A stretch of 64,000 nt of DNA from Rhodococcoides kyotonense (lineage in GTDB: Bacteria; Actinomycetota; Actinomycetes; Mycobacteriales; Mycobacteriaceae), in contig NZ_FZOW01000001.1 of the NCBI RefSeq assembly GCF_900188125.1, forward strand, positions 401,368 through 465,367. Direction: 5' to 3'. Under the pieces are notes generated by a model, which saw only the letters and a list, made by a program, of their open reading frames with translations, made no database searches and was not told where the DNA came from. How positions within the stretch are numbered: position 1 is the first letter of the stretch; each line of letters opens with the position of its first letter. This document shows positions 37,559 through 45,210 of this stretch, in pieces. The translations under genes were made by a program, and so were the position numbers.

Positions 37559-38478
37559 CGCTGCGACCTCATCTTCTCGACTTCTGCTTCCATCTCGGGA
37601 GTCACCTGGAAATGGCCTCCCCACTTGTTCAGCGAGCCCGCGGGGTACTCGGGCACAGGAAGTATCTGACGAAGAACGTTGTCCGGCAATCCGCGTCGCT
37701 GCCACTCCCGTGGGTAGCCGACCGACACCTCTTCGAATCGGACACCGTCGTAGTACGTGGTGCGCGGAATGTGCAGATGGCCGTACACCGAGCACACCGC
37801 GTTGTATCGGGTGTGCCAGTCGGCGGTCAGCGTCGAGCCGCACCACAGAGCGAACTCCGGATAGAACAGCACGTCCGTGGGCTGGCGTACGAGCGGGAAA
37901 TGATTGATGAGCACGGTCGGGATCGTGAGATCGAGTGCGTCCAACCGCACGCGGGTTTCGTCGATTCGAGCGTGACACCACGCGTCGCGCGAGGCGTACG
38001 GCTGCGGTGACAGCAGGAACTCGTCGGTGGCGACGACGTTCTTGTCCCGGGCGATGGTCAACCCGTGGTCCTTGTCGAGTGCACCGCGAGGAAGGAACGA
38101 ATAGTCGTAGAGCAGGAACATCGGCACGAGCGTCGCCGGTCCCCCTTCGCCGTCCCACACCGGATAGGGATCCTCCGGTGTGACGACGTCGATCTCGCGA
38201 CAGAGGTTGACGAGGTACTCGTATCGAGCGACTCCGTGGATCTGTACCGGGTCCTTGGCGGTGGTCCACAGTTCGTGATTGCCGGGCACCCAGATCACCT
38301 TCGCGAACTTGCTCCGCAGGTGTTCGAGCGCCCACTTGATGTCGTCGGTCTTCTCCGAGACGTCACCGGCGACGATCAACCAATCCTCCGGCGACCGGGG
38401 CTCGATCCCCTCCGTCACGGGACGGTTACCTCGATGTCCGACGTGAATGTCACTCACGGCCCACAGCTTGGCTGCCAA
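37555..38478 (-). CDS. pptH: Metallophosphoesterase, phosphopantetheinyl hydrolase-like
   Basis: 307 residues, TTG start with GGAAGGA 8 bases upstream. The calcineurin-like metal ligands are complete: AVSDIHVGH, IVAGDVSEKT, WVPGNHELWTT, LINHFPLVRQP and SVYGHLHIPRT. It closely follows the mycobacterial Rv2795c family, for which removal of phosphopantetheine from carrier proteins has been reported, the reverse of PptT. The same role is inferred from family and gene order. It is the first gene of the minus-strand operon. Confidence 0.88.
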   Translation of the reverse strand: MAAKLWAVSDIHVGHRGNRPVTEGIEPRSPEDWLIVAGDVSEKTDDIKWALEHLRSKFAKVIWVPGNHELWTTAKDPVQIHGVARYEYLVNLCREIDVVTPEDPYPVWDGEGGPATLVPMFLLYDYSFLPRGALDKDHGLTIARDKNVVATDEFLLSPQPYASRDAWCHARIDETRVRLDALDLTIPTVLINHFPLVRQPTDVLFYPEFALWCGSTLTADWHTRYNAVCSVYGHLHIPRTTYYDGVRFEEVSVGYPREWQRRGLPDNVLRQILPVPEYPAGSLNKWGGHFQVTPEMEAEVEKMRSQR

Positions 38479-38546
38479 TTAAGCGGTCCTTCCGATGGAG
38501 CGAGACTCGATTCGAAGAACTTCCAACGCCCCATCTTGCTCTGGAA

Positions 38547-38576
38547 TTCCCGACCGCGTACCACCGGGGTCGGGAA
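38547..38576. repeat. 9-base inverted repeat between divergent pptH and small membrane gene
   Basis: TTCCCGACC at 38547-38555 and GGTCGGGAA at 38568-38576, spacer 12. It lies 69 bases before the pptH start and 22 bases before the plus-strand gene, so it could be a shared operator or a leader hairpin. Confidence 0.4.
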
Positions 38577-38598
38577 GGACCAATGGGACAATCGAGGC

Positions 38599-38793
38599 AT
38601 GGAACCCCTCTCCGCATCCGAGAAGAGCGGCCTGCGCGCTGCCATGGTCATCACGGTGATGGCCGCATTTCTCGCCGGCCTCGCATCGGACAACTTCGTC
38701 ACCGGATTTCTGCTCACAGCGGTGGTGTGCGGCGTCGCCTTGATCGCTGCGACCTTCCTCGCGCGACTGGTGGTATCCCGCAGAAACCGCTGA
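38599..38793 (+). CDS. Small two-helix membrane protein, 64 residues
   Basis: The ATG at 38599 opens a hydrophilic N-terminus (EPLSASEKSGLRA) followed by two hydrophobic helices (AMVITVMAAFLAGLAS and GFLLTAVVCGVALIAATFLA) and a basic tail. No family is recognised. It stands between pptH (divergent) and the molybdate-binding gene (44 bases downstream, same strand). Compact size and charge pattern support a real gene. Confidence 0.6.
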   Translation: MEPLSASEKSGLRAAMVITVMAAFLAGLASDNFVTGFLLTAVVCGVALIAATFLARLVVSRRNR

Positions 38794-38823
38794 CCCCCGC
38801 AGGAATATCCGCACCTGCTGGTC

Positions 38824-38829
38824 TAGGGT
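38824..38829 (+). promoter_or_regulatory. Candidate -10 box (TAGGGT) of a leaderless transcript for the molbindin gene
   Basis: TAGGGT ends 7 bases before the ATG at 38837 and there is no shine-dalgarno in the gap. It fits the actinobacterial leaderless layout. Confidence 0.45.
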
Positions 38830-38836
38830 TCCCTTC

Positions 38837-39235
38837 ATGCCGCAATCACGGATCCGCGTCAAGGACGCGGCCGCGCTCCTCGGAGTGAGCGACGACACGG
38901 TTCGTCGATGGATCGACAGTGGCACGCTCGCCTCCAGTAAGGACGACGCAGGCCGGATAGTCGTCGAGGGAACGGACCTCGCCACGTTCGCCCGTGAGCA
39001 CGCGTCGCCGCCGCCCGACCCGACGGGCACCGAGAGCTCTGCGCGGAACCGACTCGTCGGCCTGGTCACCAAGGTCACGTCGGACACCGTCATGAGCGAG
39101 GTCGAGATGCAATGCGGCCCGTTCACGGTCGTGTCGCTGATGAGTACCGAGTCGGTCCGAAATCTCGATCTCGCGCCCGGCAAGGTCGCCGTCGCCGTGG
39201 TCAAGGCGACGACCGTCATCGTCGAAGCACCCTGA
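38837..39235 (+). CDS. Molybdopterin/molybdate-binding protein with HTH and TOBE (Mop) domain
   Basis: 132 residues. The N-terminal MerR/excisionase-like helix-turn-helix (VKDAAALLGVSDDTVRRWIDSG) is joined by a short linker to one Mop/TOBE domain (RNRLVGLVTKVTSDTVMSEV to the end). Such proteins bind molybdate and may control molybdate uptake. It precedes modA by 43 bases on the same strand, which supports a regulatory or buffering role for the mod genes. It is not a classical ModE, which has a longer winged helix and two TOBE domains. Confidence 0.85.
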   Translation: MPQSRIRVKDAAALLGVSDDTVRRWIDSGTLASSKDDAGRIVVEGTDLATFAREHASPPPDPTGTESSARNRLVGLVTKVTSDTVMSEVEMQCGPFTVVSLMSTESVRNLDLAPGKVAVAVVKATTVIVEAP

Positions 39236-39278
39236 GTCGCCGACTCCACGGGTTCGATCCCTGAAAGGAACCATTTTC

Positions 39279-40088
39279 GTGAACCGCACCCTCACGACTC
39301 TCGTCACGCTGGGAGCGTCCGCCGCACTGATGGCCGGATGTTCGAGCTCCGACACGGCAAGCTCGGACGACTCGGCAGACGCATCGTCGACGACGTCCAC
39401 AGACTCCGCCGTCACCGGCGACATCACCGTCTTCGCAGCAGCGTCGCTGAAGGCCACGTTCACCGCACTGGGCGAGACGTTCGAGGCCGAGAACCCAGGC
39501 ACCGACGTCGAATTCAACTTCGCGGGCTCGTCCGATCTCGTCACGCAGCTCACCCAGGGTGCACCCGCCGACGTGTTCGCGTCCGCCGACACGAACAACA
39601 TGACCAAGGCGGTCGACGGCGACCTGGTCGACGGTGATCCGGCGAACTTCGCCACCAACACGCTGACCATCGTCACTGCGCCCGGCAACCCGAAGAACGT
39701 CACGTCGTTCGCCGATCTGGCGAATCCCGATGTGCTGACGGTGATCTGCGCACCGCAGGTCCCGTGCGGCAACGCCACCAAGAAGGTCGAGGACGCCACC
39801 GGCACGACGATTCCCGCGGTCAGCGAAGAATCCGCTGTGACCGACGTCCTGGGCAAGGTCACGTCCGGCCAGGCGGACGCCGGGCTGGTCTATGTGACCG
39901 ACGCTGCCGGAGTCGGCGACCAGGTCACGACGGTCGACTTCCCCGAATCGGCGGAGGCCGTGAACACCTACCCGATCGCGGTACTCAAGAGCAGCGAAAA
40001 TGCTGCTACCGCAGCTGCTTTCGAGGCACTGGTGACATCGGATGAAGGCCGCCGGGTATTGGCGGAGGCAGGATTCGCGGCACCGTGA
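39279..40088 (+). CDS. modA: Molybdate ABC transporter substrate-binding lipoprotein
   Basis: 269 residues, GTG start behind AAAGGA. Lipoprotein signal with lipobox LMAGC, then a Ser/Asp-rich linker. ModA blocks: [39 protein letters not shown], and [21 protein letters not shown]. It binds molybdate or tungstate outside the membrane. Overlaps modB by 4 bases. Confidence 0.95.
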   Translation: MNRTLTTLVTLGASAALMAGCSSSDTASSDDSADASSTTSTDSAVTGDITVFAAASLKATFTALGETFEAENPGTDVEFNFAGSSDLVTQLTQGAPADVFASADTNNMTKAVDGDLVDGDPANFATNTLTIVTAPGNPKNVTSFADLANPDVLTVICAPQVPCGNATKKVEDATGTTIPAVSEESAVTDVLGKVTSGQADAGLVYVTDAAGVGDQVTTVDFPESAEAVNTYPIAVLKSSENAATAAAFEALVTSDEGRRVLAEAGFAAP

Positions 40089-40894
40089 CGTCCACTCGCC
40101 GCGGGAACGACATCCGCGTCGGAGTTCCGACGTGGGTCTTCGTTCCCGCCGCGATCGGTGCGCTGTTCGTCGTCGCGCCGCTGGTAGCGATTCTGCTGAA
40201 GATCGACTGGCCGAACTTCGTTCCACTGGTCACGTCCGAAGCGTCGAAGACCGCACTTCTGCTCAGCCTGAAGACAGCAGCGATGAGCACATGCCTGTGC
40301 GTCGTCTTCGGCGTGCCCATGGCCCTCGTCCTTGCTCGGACGGATTTTCCGGGCCTCAGCGTTCTCCGCGCACTCGTTCTGCTTCCACTCGTTCTCCCGC
40401 CTGTCGTCGGGGGTATCGCGCTGCTCTACACGTTCGGTCGACTCGGACTGCTCGGCGAGTACCTGGAAGCGTGGGGAATCAGCATCGCGTTCTCCACCAC
40501 CGCTGTCGTGCTTGCGCAGACCTTCGTCTCGCTGCCGTTCCTCGTCGTCAGTCTCGAAGGCGCACTGCGTACTTCGGGTCGCGACTTCGAGACCGTGGCG
40601 GCGACGCTGGGTGCTCGTCCGACGACGGTCCTACGACGTGTCACTCTTCCTCTCGTGCTTCCGGGCCTGGTCTCGGGAGCGGTGCTGGCCTTCGCTCGCG
40701 CCCTCGGTGAATTCGGAGCCACTCTCACGTTCGCGGGTTCGCTGCAGGGCGTCACGCGGACGTTGCCGCTCGAGATCTACCTGCAACGCGAGACCGACGC
40801 CGATGCGGCGGTCGCGTTGTCGTTGCTGCTCATCGTCGTCGCCGCGATCATCGTCGTCGCAGCGCGTGGCCGTCGTGTGGCAGGTGCGTTGTGA
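40085..40894 (+). CDS. modB: Molybdate ABC transporter permease
   Basis: 269 residues, GTG start in a GTGA overlap with modA. Six to seven helices and the permease EAA-like loop [39 protein letters not shown] is a ModB signature. It is the membrane channel of the molybdate importer. Confidence 0.95.
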   Translation: MTSTRRGNDIRVGVPTWVFVPAAIGALFVVAPLVAILLKIDWPNFVPLVTSEASKTALLLSLKTAAMSTCLCVVFGVPMALVLARTDFPGLSVLRALVLLPLVLPPVVGGIALLYTFGRLGLLGEYLEAWGISIAFSTTAVVLAQTFVSLPFLVVSLEGALRTSGRDFETVAATLGARPTTVLRRVTLPLVLPGLVSGAVLAFARALGEFGATLTFAGSLQGVTRTLPLEIYLQRETDADAAVALSLLLIVVAAIIVVAARGRRVAGAL

Positions 40895-41964
40895 CGTCCA
40901 TAGCCTTGGCAGCGGAGATCACGAGCCGAGACGCGACGTTCGAACTCGACGTCGACGACGGTGAAGTGGTGGCGATCCTGGGGCCCAACGGTGCAGGCAA
41001 GTCGACATTGCTCTCGCTCGTCGCAGGGTTGCTGCGACCCGACTCGGGACGAGTCAAGTTGGGCACCGACGTCGTCACCGACACGGAGTCGGGGAAGTTC
41101 GTGCCCGCTCATGCGCGAGGCGTCGCCACCCTGACTCAGAAAGCACTGCTGTTCCCCCATCTGTCGGCGGAGGCGAACGTCGCATTCGCTCCGCGTAGCC
41201 GAGGAGTCGGGCGTCGGGATGCACGCCGGATCGCCCGCGAATGGTTGACCGCTGTCGATGCACTCGAACTCGCCGACAGGAGGCCGTCCCAGTTGTCCGG
41301 GGGCCAGGCCCAACGGATCGCCGTCGCCCGGGCACTCGCGGCCGACCCGCGGGTGCTGCTGCTGGACGAACCGATGTCGGCGCTCGACGTCGGGACCGCT
41401 CCCGCGATCCGACGCCTCCTCCGCACGGTGCTCCGTGAACAACGCCGCACTGCCCTGATCGTTACCCACGACCTGCTCGACGCCCTCGCGCTCGCCGATA
41501 CGGTCGTCGTCGTGGACTCGGGCCGGATCGTGGAGCGCGGGACGACCACCGACGTGCTGACAGCACCTCGCAGCACGTTCGCCGCGCGGATCGCGGGCAT
41601 CAACCTTCTGCCCGGGCACGCCGACGGTTCCGAATCACTCCACACGACGTGGGGCCGAACGGTTTTCGGTCACGGTGACATCGCCGACGGTCCGGCCGTG
41701 GCGGTCTTCTCCCCCGCCGCCGTCGCCGTGCACCTGGAGCCGCCGCACGCCAGTCCACGCAACGTACTACCGGTGACGATCGCGGAGATGGACGTGCACG
41801 GCGCGACCGTTCGGCTGCGCGGAGCAGACAATCCCGACGGGTCGCCGGGGATCGCAGCGGATGTCACCCCGATGGCGGTCGCCGAGTTGGACCTCGAACC
41901 AGGCAAGCAGGTCTACTTCGTCGTCAAGAGCCACGAGGTTGCATTGCATCCCGCGTCGAGGTGA
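40891..41964 (+). CDS. modC: Molybdate ABC transporter ATP-binding protein
   Basis: 357 residues, GTG start overlapping modB by 4 bases. Walker [17 protein letters not shown], signature [15 protein letters not shown] and Walker [14 protein letters not shown]. The C-terminal part from about residue 285 is a TOBE domain ([19 protein letters not shown]), usual for ModC, which lets bound molybdate inhibit transport. Its stop is 3 bases from the convergent MATE gene. Confidence 0.95.
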   Translation: MTSIALAAEITSRDATFELDVDDGEVVAILGPNGAGKSTLLSLVAGLLRPDSGRVKLGTDVVTDTESGKFVPAHARGVATLTQKALLFPHLSAEANVAFAPRSRGVGRRDARRIAREWLTAVDALELADRRPSQLSGGQAQRIAVARALAADPRVLLLDEPMSALDVGTAPAIRRLLRTVLREQRRTALIVTHDLLDALALADTVVVVDSGRIVERGTTTDVLTAPRSTFAARIAGINLLPGHADGSESLHTTWGRTVFGHGDIADGPAVAVFSPAAVAVHLEPPHASPRNVLPVTIAEMDVHGATVRLRGADNPDGSPGIAADVTPMAVAELDLEPGKQVYFVVKSHEVALHPASR

Positions 41965-41967
41965 GTG

Positions 41968-43293
41968 TCAGGCCCGCGCACGTTGAATGTCGGCGCCGGT
42001 CAGTGCCCACTTGCCGGACAGGGTTCGAGCGACGACCGCGATCATCCGCAACGTGACGAAGATGCCGAGTCCGACCCAGATGCCGCGCAGTCCCCAATCG
42101 AAAGCAAGTGCGGCCCAGATCGACGGTAGGAAGCCCACAAGCGCACAGGTCAACGTTGCGGTCCGCAAATAGGCGGCGTCACCGGCCCCGAGCAGGACGC
42201 CGTCCAGTGCGAACACCACCCCGGCGATCGGGATGACGACGACGAAAATCCACCAGATCGACTGCATCCGGTCAACGACGTCGGCGTCGGACGTGAACAG
42301 GTCCGGAATTACCGGTAGGCCTGCTGCGAACACCGCGGCGAGTGCGAGCGCGAACACCGTCGACCAGATCGTCAACCGCCATCCGAGTCGCGTCGCGCCG
42401 CGACCGTCGCCGCGGCCGAGTGCCGCACCGACCAGAGTCTGAGCTGCGATCGCGAGCGAATCCAACGTCAGCGACACGAGATTCCACATGTGCAGAACGA
42501 CCTGGTTCGCCGCGACCGACGCCGCACCGAATCGTGACGCGACCGCCGCTGCCGACAGGAAGCAGGCCTGAAACGCCAGGCTGCGCAGAACTAGATCGCG
42601 CCCCAGTACGAGTTGCGCACGCATGATCGACCAATTCGGTCGAAGTGGGGCATCGGCACGAACGACCGCAGCGACGAAGAACACTCCGGCGACGACCTGT
42701 CCGATGACGTTCGCGACCGCCGAGCCCACCAGACCGAGCCGAGGAAAGCTCAGCAACCCGTGTACGAGAAGTGGGCACAGAACAGCCGAGAGACCGAGAC
42801 CGGTCAGAACGTACGCCAGTGGCCGCGTCGTGTTCTGCACCCCGCGCATCCAGCCGTTGCCTGCCAACGACACCAGGATGAACGGAACGCCCAGGACCGC
42901 GACGCGGAACCACAGGGTCGCCTCGGCCGCGATCTCGCCACCGCCGCCGATCAGAGACAGAACCGGCGCACAACACAGCTGCATGACCGCGACGATCAGC
43001 ACGCCGAGAATCAGCGCCAGCCACGTGGCCTGTGCTCCCTCTCCGACCGCGTCGCGTTCCCGACCTGCGCCGTGCATGCGAGCAGCCCGCGCGGTCGTCC
43101 CGTAGGACAGGAATGTCAGCTGGGTACTCACCTGAGCGAGAACGAGACCGCCCACCGCAAGTCCTGCGAGTGGGAGGGCTCCCAGCCGACCGACGACGGC
43201 CGCGTCGAACAGGAGGTAGAGCGGCTCGGCCGCCAGCACGCCGAGAGCGGGCAGAGCGAGGCTCAGGATCTTTCGGGCGCTCGCGTCGGTCAT
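41968..43293 (-). CDS. MATE-family efflux transporter (DinF-like)
   Basis: 441 residues, 12 membrane helices in two homologous halves. The start overlaps the DHH gene stop by 4 bases. The DinF/MATE pattern begins with LALPALGVLAAEPLYLLFDAAVVGRLG; ASVAANQVVLHMWNL and GAALGRGDGRGATRLGW lie near the middle. The substrate is unknown; related proteins extrude cationic compounds with Na+ or H+. Gene order DHH-MATE is shared with mycobacteria. Confidence 0.93.
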   Translation of the reverse strand: MTDASARKILSLALPALGVLAAEPLYLLFDAAVVGRLGALPLAGLAVGGLVLAQVSTQLTFLSYGTTARAARMHGAGRERDAVGEGAQATWLALILGVLIVAVMQLCCAPVLSLIGGGGEIAAEATLWFRVAVLGVPFILVSLAGNGWMRGVQNTTRPLAYVLTGLGLSAVLCPLLVHGLLSFPRLGLVGSAVANVIGQVVAGVFFVAAVVRADAPLRPNWSIMRAQLVLGRDLVLRSLAFQACFLSAAAVASRFGAASVAANQVVLHMWNLVSLTLDSLAIAAQTLVGAALGRGDGRGATRLGWRLTIWSTVFALALAAVFAAGLPVIPDLFTSDADVVDRMQSIWWIFVVVIPIAGVVFALDGVLLGAGDAAYLRTATLTCALVGFLPSIWAALAFDWGLRGIWVGLGIFVTLRMIAVVARTLSGKWALTGADIQRARA

Positions 43294-44285
43294 CCGAGAG
43301 CGTCGATCAAGGCTGCGATCACCGCATCCTTCGTTCCGTAGGCCGTGAATCCCGCCGCGTTCCGATGCCCTCCACCGCCGAGAGCCGCCGCAACGACGGA
43401 GACGTCCACCGACGACTTCGCTCGAAGGGACACGGTCCATTCGTCGGCATCCTGCTGTTTGAGCACCGCCGCGACCTCGGCCTCTGCTGTGGTGCGCACG
43501 ATGTCGATGACACTCTCGATCTCCTCCGAGCGCAGACCCGCCGAGTCCGTCCGAAGGATCGCCGCGTAGACGAGCCCGAGCCCGCCGACGGCGTCGGGCA
43601 CGAGAGTGGCCGATCCGAGCACGGAGCCGAGCATCGGAAGCCACCCGAACGGATGGCTGTCGAGGAGACGCCGCGCGATGGACGCGCCGTCGATTCCCGT
43701 CGCGAGCAGACGTTCCGCAAGTAGGTGAGATCCAGGTCGGACCCAGCGGAACGATCCCGTGTCGGTCACCAACCCGGCGAACAGACAGTGCGCGATATCG
43801 ACGTCGATCTCGACGTTCCACGCGTCGAGCAGCCGCGCGATGACGGCCGTCGTCGACTCCGCTGCGGGATCGACGACGTTCAGCGTGCCGAAGCGCGTAT
43901 TCGAACGATGATGATCGATGACGAGCGTGGCATCGGCCGAATCCAGGCATTCGGCGAGAGCACCGAGCCGTCCACGACTGCCAGCGTCGACGGACACCAC
44001 CAGGTCGACGTCACGATGAACGGAATCCGCAGCCACGAGCAGCTCGCGACCGGGGAGCTCGTTCATCGACTCCGGCAGTTCGCTCGGCGTGGCGAACGAC
44101 ACCTCGACGTCGACACCTCGACGCTTCAACACGATCGCCAGTGCCAAACCGCTCCCGATGGTGTCGGCGTCGGGCTGCACGTGGCACAACACCGTCACCG
44201 TTCTCGCCGCCACCAGGAGCGAGATCGCCTGCGCGAACTTGTCGTCGACCGCAGTCTCCGGCGAAGCGCCGGGTGTCATCGTCAC
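43290..44285 (-). CDS. DHH/DHHA1 phosphoesterase (NrnA/CnpB-like)
   Basis: 331 residues, GTG start (ATG at 44279 is an alternative). Manganese-binding DHH motifs: LCHVQPDADTIGSGLALAI, VVSVDAGSRGRLG, LVIDHHRSNTRFG and the DHHA1 loop GGGGHRNAAGF. Family members degrade nanoRNA, pAp and, in mycobacteria (CnpB, Rv2837c), c-di-AMP or its pApA product. It is located after rbfA by 5 bases and coupled to the MATE gene. Which substrate dominates cannot be read from sequence. Confidence 0.92.
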   Translation of the reverse strand: MTMTPGASPETAVDDKFAQAISLLVAARTVTVLCHVQPDADTIGSGLALAIVLKRRGVDVEVSFATPSELPESMNELPGRELLVAADSVHRDVDLVVSVDAGSRGRLGALAECLDSADATLVIDHHRSNTRFGTLNVVDPAAESTTAVIARLLDAWNVEIDVDIAHCLFAGLVTDTGSFRWVRPGSHLLAERLLATGIDGASIARRLLDSHPFGWLPMLGSVLGSATLVPDAVGGLGLVYAAILRTDSAGLRSEEIESVIDIVRTTAEAEVAAVLKQQDADEWTVSLRAKSSVDVSVVAAALGGGGHRNAAGFTAYGTKDAVIAALIDALG

Positions 44286-44290
44286 GTCGA

Positions 44291-44758
44291 TCAGTCCAGG
44301 TCGGTGGACTCGGAACTCTCGGCGGCCTCGCGCGGCGCCTTGTACGGATCGGCTTCACCGGCAGGCTTGGCCGACGCCGCCACGCGAGCGACTTCGCTGT
44401 CCGCCTGGCGGGCGCGTTCCAGGAGCTCCTCCATGTGACGTGCGGTGTCCGGAACGGTATCGGTGGCAAACGTCAATGTCGGTGTGAACCGCACGCCCGT
44501 TCCCGCGCCGACCTTGGACCGCAACACGCCCTTGGCCTTCTCGAGGCCTGCGGCAGCAGCGGCGAGATCCGGCTCGGCATCGAGACTCTCGCCGCGCACC
44601 GTGTAGAACACCGTCGCGTCGTGCAGATCTGCGGTGACCTTGCAGTCGGTGATCGTCACGAAGGCGAGTCGTGGATCCTTGATCTCATGATCGATCGCCG
44701 TGGCGACGATGGACGCAATCCGCTTTGCGAGCCTACGAGCTCTCGCTTGATCCACCAT
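44291..44758 (-). CDS. rbfA: Ribosome-binding factor A
   Basis: 155 residues. KH-like fold with [38 protein letters not shown] and [16 protein letters not shown]. It assists late 30S maturation around the 16S rRNA 5' helix. The Ala/Glu/Ser-rich tail of about 35 residues is longer than in E. coli. It follows the DUF503 gene by 33 bases in the infB operon. Confidence 0.96.
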   Translation of the reverse strand: MVDQARARRLAKRIASIVATAIDHEIKDPRLAFVTITDCKVTADLHDATVFYTVRGESLDAEPDLAAAAAGLEKAKGVLRSKVGAGTGVRFTPTLTFATDTVPDTARHMEELLERARQADSEVARVAASAKPAGEADPYKAPREAAESSESTDLD

Positions 44759-44791
44759 GATCTTTCACGCTCCTGAAATCTATGCCCCGAC

Positions 44792-45082
44792 TCAATCCTC
44801 GGGGCCGAAAATTCTTCTTCTGACCGCCAACAATTCCAGATCCTGCCGCTCTGCGACGTGACGCTCGCACTCGTCCAGCATGTCGTGCAGATCGTCGACG
44901 TCCGATCCCGCCGCAGCGACGCCGAACAGCGAACGGCGTATGCGTTCCCGCTCGCCCGCTTCGGTGGCAGACACACCGAATTTCTTCAGCGCCGCCAGAA
45001 CCGGCTCGATCATCGAACGCTTTTCGTCGAGTGAACGAACGTCTCCCAGCAGTACGTCCAACTCGAGAGCACCCAGATACAA
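44792..45082 (-). CDS. DUF503-family protein (YlxP-like)
   Basis: 96 residues, ferredoxin-like fold expected from the family. DUF503 blocks are YLGALELDVLLGDVRSLDEK, RSMIEPVLAALKKFGVSATE and an Asp/Glu-rich second half. It often sits between infB and rbfA, as here, and is suspected to act in ribosome assembly; this is unproven. A strong hairpin (45121-45152) separates it from infB. Confidence 0.9.
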   Translation of the reverse strand: MYLGALELDVLLGDVRSLDEKRSMIEPVLAALKKFGVSATEAGERERIRRSLFGVAAAGSDVDDLHDMLDECERHVAERQDLELLAVRRRIFGPED

Positions 45083-45120
45083 GCGGCCATCCTTCGATCG
45101 ATCGTGTTCGACCGAACAAC

Positions 45121-45152
45121 CCGGCGGCGGTACCCGAAAGTACCGCCGCCGG
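45121..45152 (-). terminator. 13-base-pair hairpin after infB (terminator or attenuator)
   Basis: CCGGCGGCGGTAC at 45121-45133 is inverted at 45140-45152 around a 6-base loop. On the minus strand it lies about 60 bases after the infB stop and is followed by GGTTGTT, a very weak U-tract. Because DUF503 and rbfA continue on the same strand, partial termination is likely. Confidence 0.7.
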
Positions 45153-45210
45153 ATGCCCGATCGAGTGCAGTGTTACTCCCCGTGCTCCACTACCACTCAG
45201 CTACGCGAAC

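Noticed and set aside
39250..39263. GGGTTCGATCCCTG, resembling a tRNA T-arm, before modA
   Set aside because: It stands alone in a 43-base intergenic gap with no other tRNA part; it is part of the modA leader.
45188..45205. tRNA D-arm-like sequence GTAGCTGAGTGGTAGTGG on the minus strand after infB
   Set aside because: No matching acceptor stem, anticodon arm or T-arm can be folded around it.
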